A DNA stretch of 64,000 nt from JBBSOK01 sp965219125. Its GTDB lineage: Bacteria > Bacteroidota > Bacteroidia > Flavobacteriales > Flavobacteriaceae. The DNA lies in contig CBDCMO010000002.1 of the NCBI GenBank assembly GCA_965219125.1, positions 1,736,001-1,800,000 of the forward strand, read 5' to 3'. Under the pieces are notes generated by a model. It was not told where the DNA came from. It worked only from the letters and a program-made list of their open reading frames with translations, and made no database searches. Below, piece after piece: positions 57,442 through 64,000 of this stretch; the first letter of the stretch is position 1; every line of letters begins with the position of its first letter. Made by a program: the position numbers and the translations under genes.

Positions 57442-58780
57442 TGACTTTATTGAAATAGTTGAAACGCTTATCGAAGAAAAAAACGGCGAAAAACTTCGTG
57501 AAATTCTCCAAGATTTTCACTTTGCGGATGTCGCCGAATTAATCCACGAACTTTCAATTGAAGAGGCGACATTCCTTATAAAACTGCTTGATAGCGAAGT
57601 TACGAGTGAAACTTTAATGGAGCTTGACGACGATGTTCGTGAGCGAATTTTAGACAATCTTTCTCCCAGCGAAATTGCCGACGAGCTCCAAGAAATGGAT
57701 ACCGATGATGCTGCAGATATAATTGCAGAGCTGGATGATGATATTCAAAAAGAGGTAATCGGTCACATAAACAGTGAAGATGAAGAGCACGCGGCAGACA
57801 TTGTAGACCTCTTGCGGTACGATGAAGATACTGCAGGTGGTTTAATGGCGAAGGAGTTGGTGCGTGTAAAAGAAACTTGGACAATTGCTGGCTGCGTTCG
57901 CGAAATGCGCAGACAAGCCGAAAATGTTACGCGGGTACATTCTATATATGTTGTAGATAAAACGGGGAAACTTACAGGCAGACTTTCATTAAAAGATTTG
58001 TTAACCGCTCCCGCAAAAGGCCATATTAGCGATATTTTTATTCCAAAAGTAGATTACGTGAACGTGCATACCGAAGCCGAAGAAGTAGCGCGAATTATGC
58101 AAAAATACGATCTCGATGCAATCCCGGTTGTCGATGACGGTGGTATTTTGGTAGGCAGAATTACAATTGATGATATTGTAGATTTTATAAAAGACGAAGC
58201 AGAAAAAGATTACCAAATGGCGGCGGGTATTTCGGAAGATGTTGAGGCAGACGACAGTATTTGGCAATTAAGCCGCGCGCGTTTGCCATGGTTAATTTTG
58301 GCTTTGGTTGGCGGTTTTGTAAGCGTTTCAGTTTTAGGCACTTTTTCTGGCGCAATGAACAATCACGCACAACTCTTTTTTTTTGTTCCGCTAATCGCAG
58401 CAATGGCGGGGAATGTTGGTGTTCAATCTTCTGCAATTGTCTTGCAGGCTTTGGCAAATGATAGCCTAAAAGGATCACTTTTTAACCGGCTCATAAAAGA
58501 AGTGCTTTTAAGTCTTTTTAATGGATTAATACTTTCTATACTATTAATAGCTGGCGGCATGCTTTTAATGGGTCTCGACATTATGTTTGGGCTAACAATT
58601 GCAATTTCTTTGATTTCAGTAATTATAACCGCCGCGTTAATTGGTACATTTATGCCAATTTTTTTAGATAAAAGAGGCATAGATCCTGCAATGGCAACTG
58701 GTCCATTTATCACAACTAGCAATGATATTTGCGGAATTTTAATCTATTTTACAATTGCGAAACTAATTTTAGGATTTTGA
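57422..58780 (+). CDS. mgtE: Magnesium transporter MgtE
   Basis: 452 residues. The cytosolic N domain (~1-130, repeats like ADVAELIHELSIEEATFLIKLLD and ADELQEMDTDDAADIIAELDDD) is acidic and senses Mg2+. Paired CBS domains (~140-255) have VVDDGGILVGRITIDDIVDFI. Five transmembrane helices (~285-450) include PLIAAMAGNVGVQSSAIVLQ, the conserved pore region. It is a Mg2+-gated channel in the inner membrane. It begins within rsmA and its stop overlaps the next start (TTGA), giving a tightly coupled three-gene unit. Confidence 0.96.
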   Translation: MQFQLTDDFIEIVETLIEEKNGEKLREILQDFHFADVAELIHELSIEEATFLIKLLDSEVTSETLMELDDDVRERILDNLSPSEIADELQEMDTDDAADIIAELDDDIQKEVIGHINSEDEEHAADIVDLLRYDEDTAGGLMAKELVRVKETWTIAGCVREMRRQAENVTRVHSIYVVDKTGKLTGRLSLKDLLTAPAKGHISDIFIPKVDYVNVHTEAEEVARIMQKYDLDAIPVVDDGGILVGRITIDDIVDFIKDEAEKDYQMAAGISEDVEADDSIWQLSRARLPWLILALVGGFVSVSVLGTFSGAMNNHAQLFFFVPLIAAMAGNVGVQSSAIVLQALANDSLKGSLFNRLIKEVLLSLFNGLILSILLIAGGMLLMGLDIMFGLTIAISLISVIITAALIGTFMPIFLDKRGIDPAMATGPFITTSNDICGILIYFTIAKLILGF

Positions 58781-59169
58781 AAAATAAAATTTTCAGAAAT
58801 AGGTTAACCGTTCCGCAATCGGCGATTGATGCTTTAAATCACGTTAAAAATGTTACGTATTTGCAATGGTGTTTGGACACCGCAGAAAAGCATTGGCTTT
58901 CGCAAACGGACAAAAATCTACAAGAAAAATACGTTTGGGTGGTTTTAAACCATTTTATAAGTTATAAAGCACCGGCATTTATAAATGAAGAAATTGAAGT
59001 ACAAACCTGGATTGAGAATTACGAAGGCGTTAAATGCAAACGTTGCTATAAAATAGTAAGGTTAATTGATGAAAAAACGCTTATTGAAGCAGAAACCCTT
59101 TGGTGTTTGATTGATGTAAAAAGCTTTAAACCCACAAAAATTACCGAAGAAATTAGTGACCTATTTTAA
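58777..59169 (+). CDS. Acyl-CoA/acyl-ACP thioesterase (hotdog fold)
   Basis: 130 residues from TTG 58777, which overlaps the mgtE TGA and gives KNKIFRNRLTVPQSAIDALNHVKNVTYLQW. That is the start of the 4HBT-type hotdog domain: VTYLQWCLDTAEKHW and the buried helix, then WVVLNHFISYKAPAFINEEIEVQTWI and CYKIVRLIDEKTLIEAETLWCLID. An earlier frame start inside mgtE is discounted. It hydrolyses acyl thioesters; the exact chain length is unknown. It is the last gene of the rsmA-mgtE unit. Confidence 0.85.
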   Translation: MKNKIFRNRLTVPQSAIDALNHVKNVTYLQWCLDTAEKHWLSQTDKNLQEKYVWVVLNHFISYKAPAFINEEIEVQTWIENYEGVKCKRCYKIVRLIDEKTLIEAETLWCLIDVKSFKPTKITEEISDLF

Positions 59170-59214
59170 ATTAAGTGTTTTCATTTTCTAAAACACTTCG
59201 GAAGAAAATAAATA

Positions 59215-59580
59215 ATGAAAACAATAAACCTAAACCAAAAATTCACAACATTTAAGCAACATTGGCATCCCTATCAAATTGGAATTGTTGATGATATGCA
59301 AGTTTTATTGGCAAAACTGAATGGTGAATTTGTTTGGCATAAACACGTAGAGGAAGACGAATTATTTTTTGTTCAAAAAGGCATATTGGAAATCCACTTT
59401 CGTGATAAAGTTGAAATTGTAAAGGAAGGCGAAATAATTATTGTCCCAAAAGGCGTTGAACATTGCCCGAAAACCCAAAACGGCGAAGAAGTTCACATTT
59501 TATTATTTGAAAAACTTTCAACTCAACATACAGGTAATGTAGTTGATGAAAAAACAGTTTCGGCTTATCCAAAGATTTGA
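59215..59580 (+). CDS. Cupin-domain protein
   Basis: 121 residues with a single cupin barrel. Cupin motif 1 is in FVWHKHVEEDELFFVQKGILEIHF (His, His, Glu), and motif 2 is IIVPKGVEHCPKTQ with a His ligand. The metal site is complete. It is probably a small metal-binding enzyme or sensor; substrate unknown. It lies 14 bp upstream of a 2-hydroxyacid dehydrogenase gene and could be cotranscribed with it. Confidence 0.87.
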   Translation: MKTINLNQKFTTFKQHWHPYQIGIVDDMQVLLAKLNGEFVWHKHVEEDELFFVQKGILEIHFRDKVEIVKEGEIIIVPKGVEHCPKTQNGEEVHILLFEKLSTQHTGNVVDEKTVSAYPKI

Positions 59581-59593
59581 TAAAAATTGAATT

Positions 59594-60535
59594 ATGAAAA
59601 TACTTCACTTAGATAAAAACCATCCAATTTTACTTTCATCCCTTGAAAAAGCAGGTTTTGAAAACGTGGAAGATTATATTTCAGACAAAGAAACGGTTGA
59701 AAGAAAGATCGATAATTTTGAAGGAATCGTTATCAGAAGCCGTTTTAATATTGATAAAAAGTTTTTAGACAAAGCAACAAATCTAAAATTTATAGCAAGA
59801 GTTGGCGCAGGTTTAGAAAGTATTGATGAAGAATTCGCAGCCGAAAAAAACATACAATTAATTTCAGCTCCGGAAGGAAACCGAAATGCCGTTGGCGAAC
59901 ACGCTTTGGGAATGTTGTTGTCACTTTTCAACAATCTAAACAAAGCAGACAGAGAAGTAAAATCCGGCAAATGGAACCGCGAAGAAAACCGCGGAGTTGA
60001 ATTAGACGGCAAAACTGTCGGGATAATCGGCTTCGGAAATATGGGCAACGCCTTCGCCAAAAAATTGCAAGGTTTTGATTGCGAAGTGCTTTGTTACGAC
60101 ATCAAAAAAAATGTAGGAAACAAACTTGCAAAGCAAGTTTCTTTGGATGAATTTCAGCAGAAAGTAGAAGTTGTAAGTCTGCACACGCCGTTCACCGATC
60201 TGACTAACGAAATGGTAAATTCAGATTTTATCAATAAATTTTCAAGCCCGTTTTGGCTACTAAACACGGCACGCGGAAAAAGTGTGGTTATAAAAGATTT
60301 GGTTTCAGCATTAAAATCGGGAAAAATTCTTGGTGCAGGACTTGATGTTCTCGAATATGAAAAACTATCTTTTGAATCCTTATTTTCATCTGAAATACCT
60401 TCAGAATTAAAAGAGCTTTTTAAGATGGATAATGTGATTTTAAGTCCGCATATCGCGGGTTGGACGGTTGAAAGTAAAGTGAAATTAGCAGAAGTTATTG
60501 CAGATAAAATTATTAGAAATTTTAAAAGATTGTAA
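59594..60535 (+). CDS. D-isomer-specific 2-hydroxyacid dehydrogenase (SerA-like, no ACT domain)
   Basis: 313 residues. The NAD-binding motif is VGIIGFGNMGNAFAKKL (GxGxxG). Catalytic residues are Arg in LLNTARGKSVV, Glu near ILGAGLDVLEYE and His in LSPHIAGWTVES. The substrate-domain start is MKILHLDKNHPILLSSLEKAGF. It may be a short phosphoglycerate dehydrogenase for serine synthesis, or act on another 2-hydroxyacid. It lacks the C-terminal ACT regulatory domain of E. coli SerA. The neighbouring cupin gene gives no clear hint of substrate. Confidence 0.9.
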   Translation: MKILHLDKNHPILLSSLEKAGFENVEDYISDKETVERKIDNFEGIVIRSRFNIDKKFLDKATNLKFIARVGAGLESIDEEFAAEKNIQLISAPEGNRNAVGEHALGMLLSLFNNLNKADREVKSGKWNREENRGVELDGKTVGIIGFGNMGNAFAKKLQGFDCEVLCYDIKKNVGNKLAKQVSLDEFQQKVEVVSLHTPFTDLTNEMVNSDFINKFSSPFWLLNTARGKSVVIKDLVSALKSGKILGAGLDVLEYEKLSFESLFSSEIPSELKELFKMDNVILSPHIAGWTVESKVKLAEVIADKIIRNFKRL

Positions 60536-60590
60536 CAATTTTAAATTAAAGTACTCTAATCAATTAATTACAAAAGTGATAAACTAAATT

Positions 60591-60953
60591 ATGGAAGACA
60601 ATACAAACGAAGGTTACGACAGCACAAATATGAGGTTTGAAGAAGAGCCAAAATCATTTGGAGAGGAAGCAAAAAATACAGCTAATGATTTTAAAGAAGG
60701 CTGGAATCAAGCAACATATAGACAAGAAAATAAAAAAGTTTTATGCGGGATTCTTGCGATTGTTGTAGGCTGGACTGGCATTCATAAGTTTCTTTTAGGG
60801 TACACGCAAGAAGGAATAATACAAATAGTAATAACGATTGTTACTTGTGGTTTGGGAAGTATTGTTAGTTTTATTGAAGGAATAATCTATCTAACAAAAA
60901 GCGACGAAGAGTTCTACCAAACCTATCAAGTTGGCAAAAGAGGCTGGTTTTAA
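60591..60953 (+). CDS. TM2-domain membrane protein
   Basis: 120 residues. The polar N-terminus (MEDNTNEGYDSTNMRFEEEP...) is rich in Asn, Asp and Glu. The TM2 domain (~48-105) reads KKVLCGILAIVVGWTGIHKFLLGYTQEGIIQIVITIVTCGLGSIVSFIEGIIYL, two membrane segments around a G-H-K-F-L-L-G motif. The function is unknown. It is likely inner membrane. It is followed by a strong terminator. Confidence 0.9.
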   Translation: MEDNTNEGYDSTNMRFEEEPKSFGEEAKNTANDFKEGWNQATYRQENKKVLCGILAIVVGWTGIHKFLLGYTQEGIIQIVITIVTCGLGSIVSFIEGIIYLTKSDEEFYQTYQVGKRGWF

Positions 60954-60981
60954 AAACTTCTTAAACTTACATATTGAATGC

Positions 60982-61024
60982 AAAAATTCTTCAAAATATG
61001 GCAGTTTTGAGGAATTTTTATTTT
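60982..61024 (+). terminator. Terminator between the TM2 gene and the LD-carboxypeptidase gene (convergent)
   Basis: A 15-bp stem (60982-60996 with 61005-61019), AAAAATTCTTCAAAA against TTTTGAGGAATTTTT with one G-T pair, then T residues. It could serve both directions. Confidence 0.85.
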
Positions 61025-61078
61025 AGAAGAATAAATTTTTATGAATCTATAAAATAGCAATTTTGAAAATTGATCTGC

Positions 61079-61975
61079 TTAAAATTGAACTTTAACACTC
61101 ATTTTTTCAATATTCAATTTAATGTTTCGTCCTAAAATTAAAGCTCTATTATCTTTTATATGTCCCGCTGGAAAATTTGTAATTACCGGATAATTATATT
61201 CTTTCACCAAATCTAAAATAATCTCTTCCGCAGTTTTTCCGAAGTACACTTTATTGTCCTTCATCTGCGTCATTCCGCCAATTATCAATGCTTTCAGATT
61301 TTTCAAAAATCCGCTTCGCTTTAAATTCATCATCATTCTGTCAATATGATACAGCATTTCATCAAGGTCTTCAATAAAAAGAATTTTCCCATCGGTTTTC
61401 ATTTCCGAAGAACTTCCAATAAGTGAGTACAAAACAGAAAGATTTCCACCAATCAATTCGCCTTCAATCATTCCAGGCGCAGCGAAGGAATCTGTTAAAT
61501 GAAAATTAACAGAATAATCCACCCCAAAAAGAACTTTTCGGATTGACTCAGCCGTTTCCGTCGTTTTATTTTCAATTTCCAAACACATTTGAGCGTGCAA
61601 CGTTTCAACACCAAAATTGTGAATATGGGAATGTAAAACCGTAATATCACTGTAACCAATTATCCATTTCGGGTATTCTTTAAAGGCAGTAAAATCCAAT
61701 TTATCTACAACTCTAATTGTACCGTAACCGCCGCGAGCGCACCAAATTGCTTTAATTTCAGGATTATCCAACATTGCTTGGAAATCTTCTGCTCGCAGAT
61801 TATCGCTTCCAGCAAATTGGTTTTCTTCTGCACCAATAGTTTTACCAATTACGGCCTTAAAACCCCAGCTTTCAAGTAAGGTAAGTGCAGGTTTTAACTC
61901 TTCAATCGTAATTTTTCTAGCTGTTGAAACAATGCCAACACTATCCCCTTTTTTAAGTTTATTCGGTGTTTTCAT
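61079..61975 (-). CDS. LD-carboxypeptidase (S66 family)
   Basis: 298 residues from ATG 61975 (MKTPNKLKKGDSVGIVSTAR), preferred over an upstream in-frame ATG. Family motifs: ARGGYGTIRVVDKLDF, nucleophile Ser in WIIGYSDITVLHSHI, IGGNLSVLYSLIGSSSEM, and His in NFPAGHIKDNRALI. It trims the terminal D-Ala from tetrapeptides in peptidoglycan recycling; the absence of a signal peptide fits a cytoplasmic enzyme. A related role in microcin C immunity exists for MccF members of this family. It is divergent from metG. Confidence 0.93.
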   Translation of the reverse strand: MKTPNKLKKGDSVGIVSTARKITIEELKPALTLLESWGFKAVIGKTIGAEENQFAGSDNLRAEDFQAMLDNPEIKAIWCARGGYGTIRVVDKLDFTAFKEYPKWIIGYSDITVLHSHIHNFGVETLHAQMCLEIENKTTETAESIRKVLFGVDYSVNFHLTDSFAAPGMIEGELIGGNLSVLYSLIGSSSEMKTDGKILFIEDLDEMLYHIDRMMMNLKRSGFLKNLKALIIGGMTQMKDNKVYFGKTAEEIILDLVKEYNYPVITNFPAGHIKDNRALILGRNIKLNIEKMSVKVQF

Positions 61976-62059
61976 CGATTGTTTTAAAGCCACAAATTAC
62001 TACATTTATATGTACTTTTGCGCTTGCTTGCTCATTTTGGTAAGCCTTCAAAAAATAGT

Positions 62060-64000
62060 ATGGCTCAAATTCAAGATAATTCTTCAACACCAATTAGATA
62101 TACCATTACCGCCGCTTTGCCTTATACAAACGGCCCCGTTCACATTGGCCATTTGGCTGGCGTTTACGTGCCGGCAGATATTTATGCACGTTACCAACGA
62201 CTTCAAAATAAGGATGTTGCTTTTATCTGTGGAAGCGATGAACACGGCGTTGCTATCACGTTGAAGGCTAAAAAAGAAGGAATTACACCGCAGGAAGTGG
62301 TTGATAAATATCACGCAATCATCAAAAAAAGCTTTGAAGATTTCGGGATTTCTTTTGATAATTATTCGCGCACTTCGGCTGAAATCCATCATAAAACCGC
62401 TTCGGAATTTTTTAAGAAAATGTACGATGCCGGACAATTTATTGAAGAAGTTACCGAACAATTATATGATGCCGAAGCAAACCAATTTTTAGCAGATCGC
62501 TTTGTAGTTGGCACGTGCCCAAAATGTGGCTTTGAAGAAAGCTACGGCGATCAATGCGAAAACTGCGGTACGAGCCACAATGCAACAGATTTAATAAACC
62601 CTAAAAGTGCTATTACAGGTGCTGTTCCAACGTTAAAAGAAACAAAACATTGGTTTTTGCCTTTAGATAAATATGAAGATTTTTTAAGGGAATGGATTCT
62701 TGTTGACCATAAAAAAGATTGGAAAACCAACGTTTTTGGACAATGCAAAAGCTGGATTGATGACGGTTTGCGTCCACGTGCAGTAACCCGAGATTTAGAT
62801 TGGGGAATTCCCGTACCCGTAAAAGGAGCAGAAGGGAAAGTACTCTATGTTTGGTTTGATGCACCAATCGGTTACATTTCTTCAACCAAGGAATGGGCCG
62901 AAAGAGAAGGCAAAAATTGGGAAGATTATTGGAAGGACGAAGAAACAAAATTGCTTCATTTTATAGGAAAAGACAACATTGTTTTTCACTGCATTATTTT
63001 TCCGGCGATGCTGAAAGCCGAAGGAAGTTACATTCTTCCTAATAATGTTCCTGCAAATGAATTTTTGAATTTGGAAGGAAATAAAATATCAACCAGTAAA
63101 AATTGGGCAGTTTGGTTGCACGAATATTTAGAAGATTTTCCCAACCAACAAGATGTTTTGCGTTACACTTTGACTGCGAACGCTCCAGAAACAAAAGATA
63201 ACGATTTTACTTGGGCAGATTTTCAAGCCAGAAACAACAATGAATTGGTTGCCATCTTCGGAAATTTCATAAACCGAATAATGGTTTTAACCGATAAATA
63301 TTACGATGGAATAATTCCCGAACCAGCCGATTTTAAAGGTATTGACAAAAAAACATTGGCAGAATTAAAAGCATATCCTGCAATAATCGCAAGTTCGCTG
63401 GAACGCTACCGTTTTCGGGAAGCGCAAGGTGAATTAATGAATGTTGCCAGACTTGGAAACAAATATTTGGCAGACGAAGAACCTTGGAAAACAATTAAAA
63501 CAGACGAAGACCACACAAAAACGGTAATGTATGTTGCTTTACAAATCGCAACTGCTTTAGCTGTTTTGAGCGAACCGTTTTTGCCGTTTACTTCACAAAG
63601 GCTTAAATTGATGTTGGGCTTCGGCTCGGCTCAGTCACCTAAAAATATTGACGATTTATCGGGAGTTCGGTCTCCGAGCGGAGCCGAGGAGCAATTAACT
63701 TGGCAACAACTTTCAAAAACCTCAGAACTTATAAAACCCGGGCACAAAATAGGAACGGCAGAACTACTTTTCAGCAAAGTTGAAGATGAGCAGATTGGAG
63801 CACAATTAGAAAAATTACAAAAAACTAAAATGGATAATAAACAAGAAAAAGCTCAAAACGAGCCGACTGAAAACGGGCAAAACGATTTAGAAATTCCTTC
63901 GGCTGAAAAAGCTTCGGAATTTTTATCGCAGAAAGAAACTATTCAATACGAAGATTTTGCAAAACTGGATATACGTGTCGGGACAATTTTAGAAGCTGAA
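62060..64000 (+). CDS. metG: Methionyl-tRNA synthetase, C-terminus cut by window edge
   Basis: 647 codons from ATG 62060 are open to the edge. The class I core has GPVHIGHLAGVYVPAD (HIGH) and KISTS in LEGNKISTSKNWAVW. The zinc knuckle with CPKCGFEESYGDQCENCG (two CxxC pairs) is intact. The C-terminal region enters the tRNA-binding EMAP-like domain (DFAKLDIRVGTILEAE) at the edge. At about residues 519-545 the frame runs through an inverted repeat (63619-63639 and 63668-63689), giving the odd string GFGSAQSPKNIDDLSG and SPSGAEEQ. The start lies about 40 bp after a TACTTTTG box. Confidence 0.96.
   Translation, partial: MAQIQDNSSTPIRYTITAALPYTNGPVHIGHLAGVYVPADIYARYQRLQNKDVAFICGSDEHGVAITLKAKKEGITPQEVVDKYHAIIKKSFEDFGISFDNYSRTSAEIHHKTASEFFKKMYDAGQFIEEVTEQLYDAEANQFLADRFVVGTCPKCGFEESYGDQCENCGTSHNATDLINPKSAITGAVPTLKETKHWFLPLDKYEDFLREWILVDHKKDWKTNVFGQCKSWIDDGLRPRAVTRDLDWGIPVPVKGAEGKVLYVWFDAPIGYISSTKEWAEREGKNWEDYWKDEETKLLHFIGKDNIVFHCIIFPAMLKAEGSYILPNNVPANEFLNLEGNKISTSKNWAVWLHEYLEDFPNQQDVLRYTLTANAPETKDNDFTWADFQARNNNELVAIFGNFINRIMVLTDKYYDGIIPEPADFKGIDKKTLAELKAYPAIIASSLERYRFREAQGELMNVARLGNKYLADEEPWKTIKTDEDHTKTVMYVALQIATALAVLSEPFLPFTSQRLKLMLGFGSAQSPKNIDDLSGVRSPSGAEEQLTWQQLSKTSELIKPGHKIGTAELLFSKVEDEQIGAQLEKLQKTKMDNKQEKAQNEPTENGQNDLEIPSAEKASEFLSQKETIQYEDFAKLDIRVGTILEAE
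63619..63690. repeat. Inverted repeat inside metG coding sequence
   Basis: CTTCGGCTCGGCTCAGTCACC (63619-63639) is approximately the inverse of GGTCTCCGAGCGGAGCCGAGG (63669-63689). The left arm matches the intergenic element at 14355-14380. About 28 bp lie between the arms, all in the metG reading frame. Confidence 0.75.

Noticed and set aside
1..64000. tRNA or rRNA genes
   Set aside because: I looked for cloverleaf-like or rRNA-like sequence in the intergenic gaps by eye and saw none; a tRNAscan run would be needed to be certain.

Overview
The window is a 64 kb stretch of an AT-rich chromosome from a gliding-type member of the Bacteroidota, most likely a Flavobacteriaceae. The evidence is three gliding-motility genes (gldH, gldE, gldD), several proteins with type IX secretion (T9SS) C-terminal sorting domains, a RicT/GldH/PBP1A operon, promoters that fit the Bacteroidota TAnnTTTG -7 element, and weak use of Shine-Dalgarno sites. 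Nothing marks the window as a prophage, ICE or plasmid. It is mostly core chromosome with small accessory insertions and several short repeat families.

Layout. 0-9.7 kb: the pro-region of an M4 metalloprotease (cut by the left edge), a double-ATPase ABC protein, a T9SS subtilisin-like protease with a wrecked 5' end, three tandem copies of a small T9SS-secreted protein repeating every 804 bp, and a two-subunit 3-oxoacid CoA-transferase. 9.7-15.5 kb: ricT-gldH-PBP1A operon (minus strand), a repeat-rich spacer with a tiny membrane ORF, and trhO. 15.5-24.5 kb: an unknown two-gene module, recA, an ECF sigma factor with its membrane partner, plsC, trpS, dprA. 24.5-36.6 kb (minus strand): a TonB-dependent receptor, an M23 peptidase lipoprotein, a DUF3108 protein, hppD and hmgA (tyrosine to maleylacetoacetate), a PlpD-like patatin and uvrC. 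36.9-43.2 kb (plus strand): a RimK / retropepsin-like / RimK / aspartoacylase-like operon, 5-FTHF cyclo-ligase, CD225 and DUF2752 membrane proteins, a bacilliredoxin and a second plsC. 43.2-49.5 kb: a frameshifted HD hydrolase between two palindromic repeats, a radical SAM protein, a frameshifted secreted protein, a CocE-type hydrolase and a DUF4199 protein. 49.6-54 kb (minus strand): mutY, a PIN toxin-antitoxin pair, ssb, gldE, gldD. 54-64 kb (plus strand): HU/IHF, a 30-residue basic protein, RNase G, ksgA-mgtE-thioesterase, a cupin, a 2-hydroxyacid dehydrogenase, a TM2 protein, an LD-carboxypeptidase (minus) and metG (cut by the right edge).

How genes connect. Tyrosine breakdown by HppD and HmgA leads to fumarate and acetoacetate, and the CoA-transferase in the same window could activate the acetoacetate. 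GldH, GldD and GldE belong to the gliding/T9SS machinery, which exports proteins such as the subtilase and the triplicated proteins. The RimK operon combines two peptide-bond-forming ligases with a protease and a deacylase-like enzyme, which suggests reversible amino-acid tailing of a protein or small molecule.

The most notable points are the exact 804-bp triplication with mosaic 3' halves; the duplicated-RimK operon; the toxin-antitoxin pair inside the mutY-ssb-gld cluster; palindromic repeats read through in frame inside mutY and metG; many locus-specific degenerate 'word' repeats in intergenic DNA; and three genes whose frames break at homopolymer runs, which may be real decay or assembly indels.
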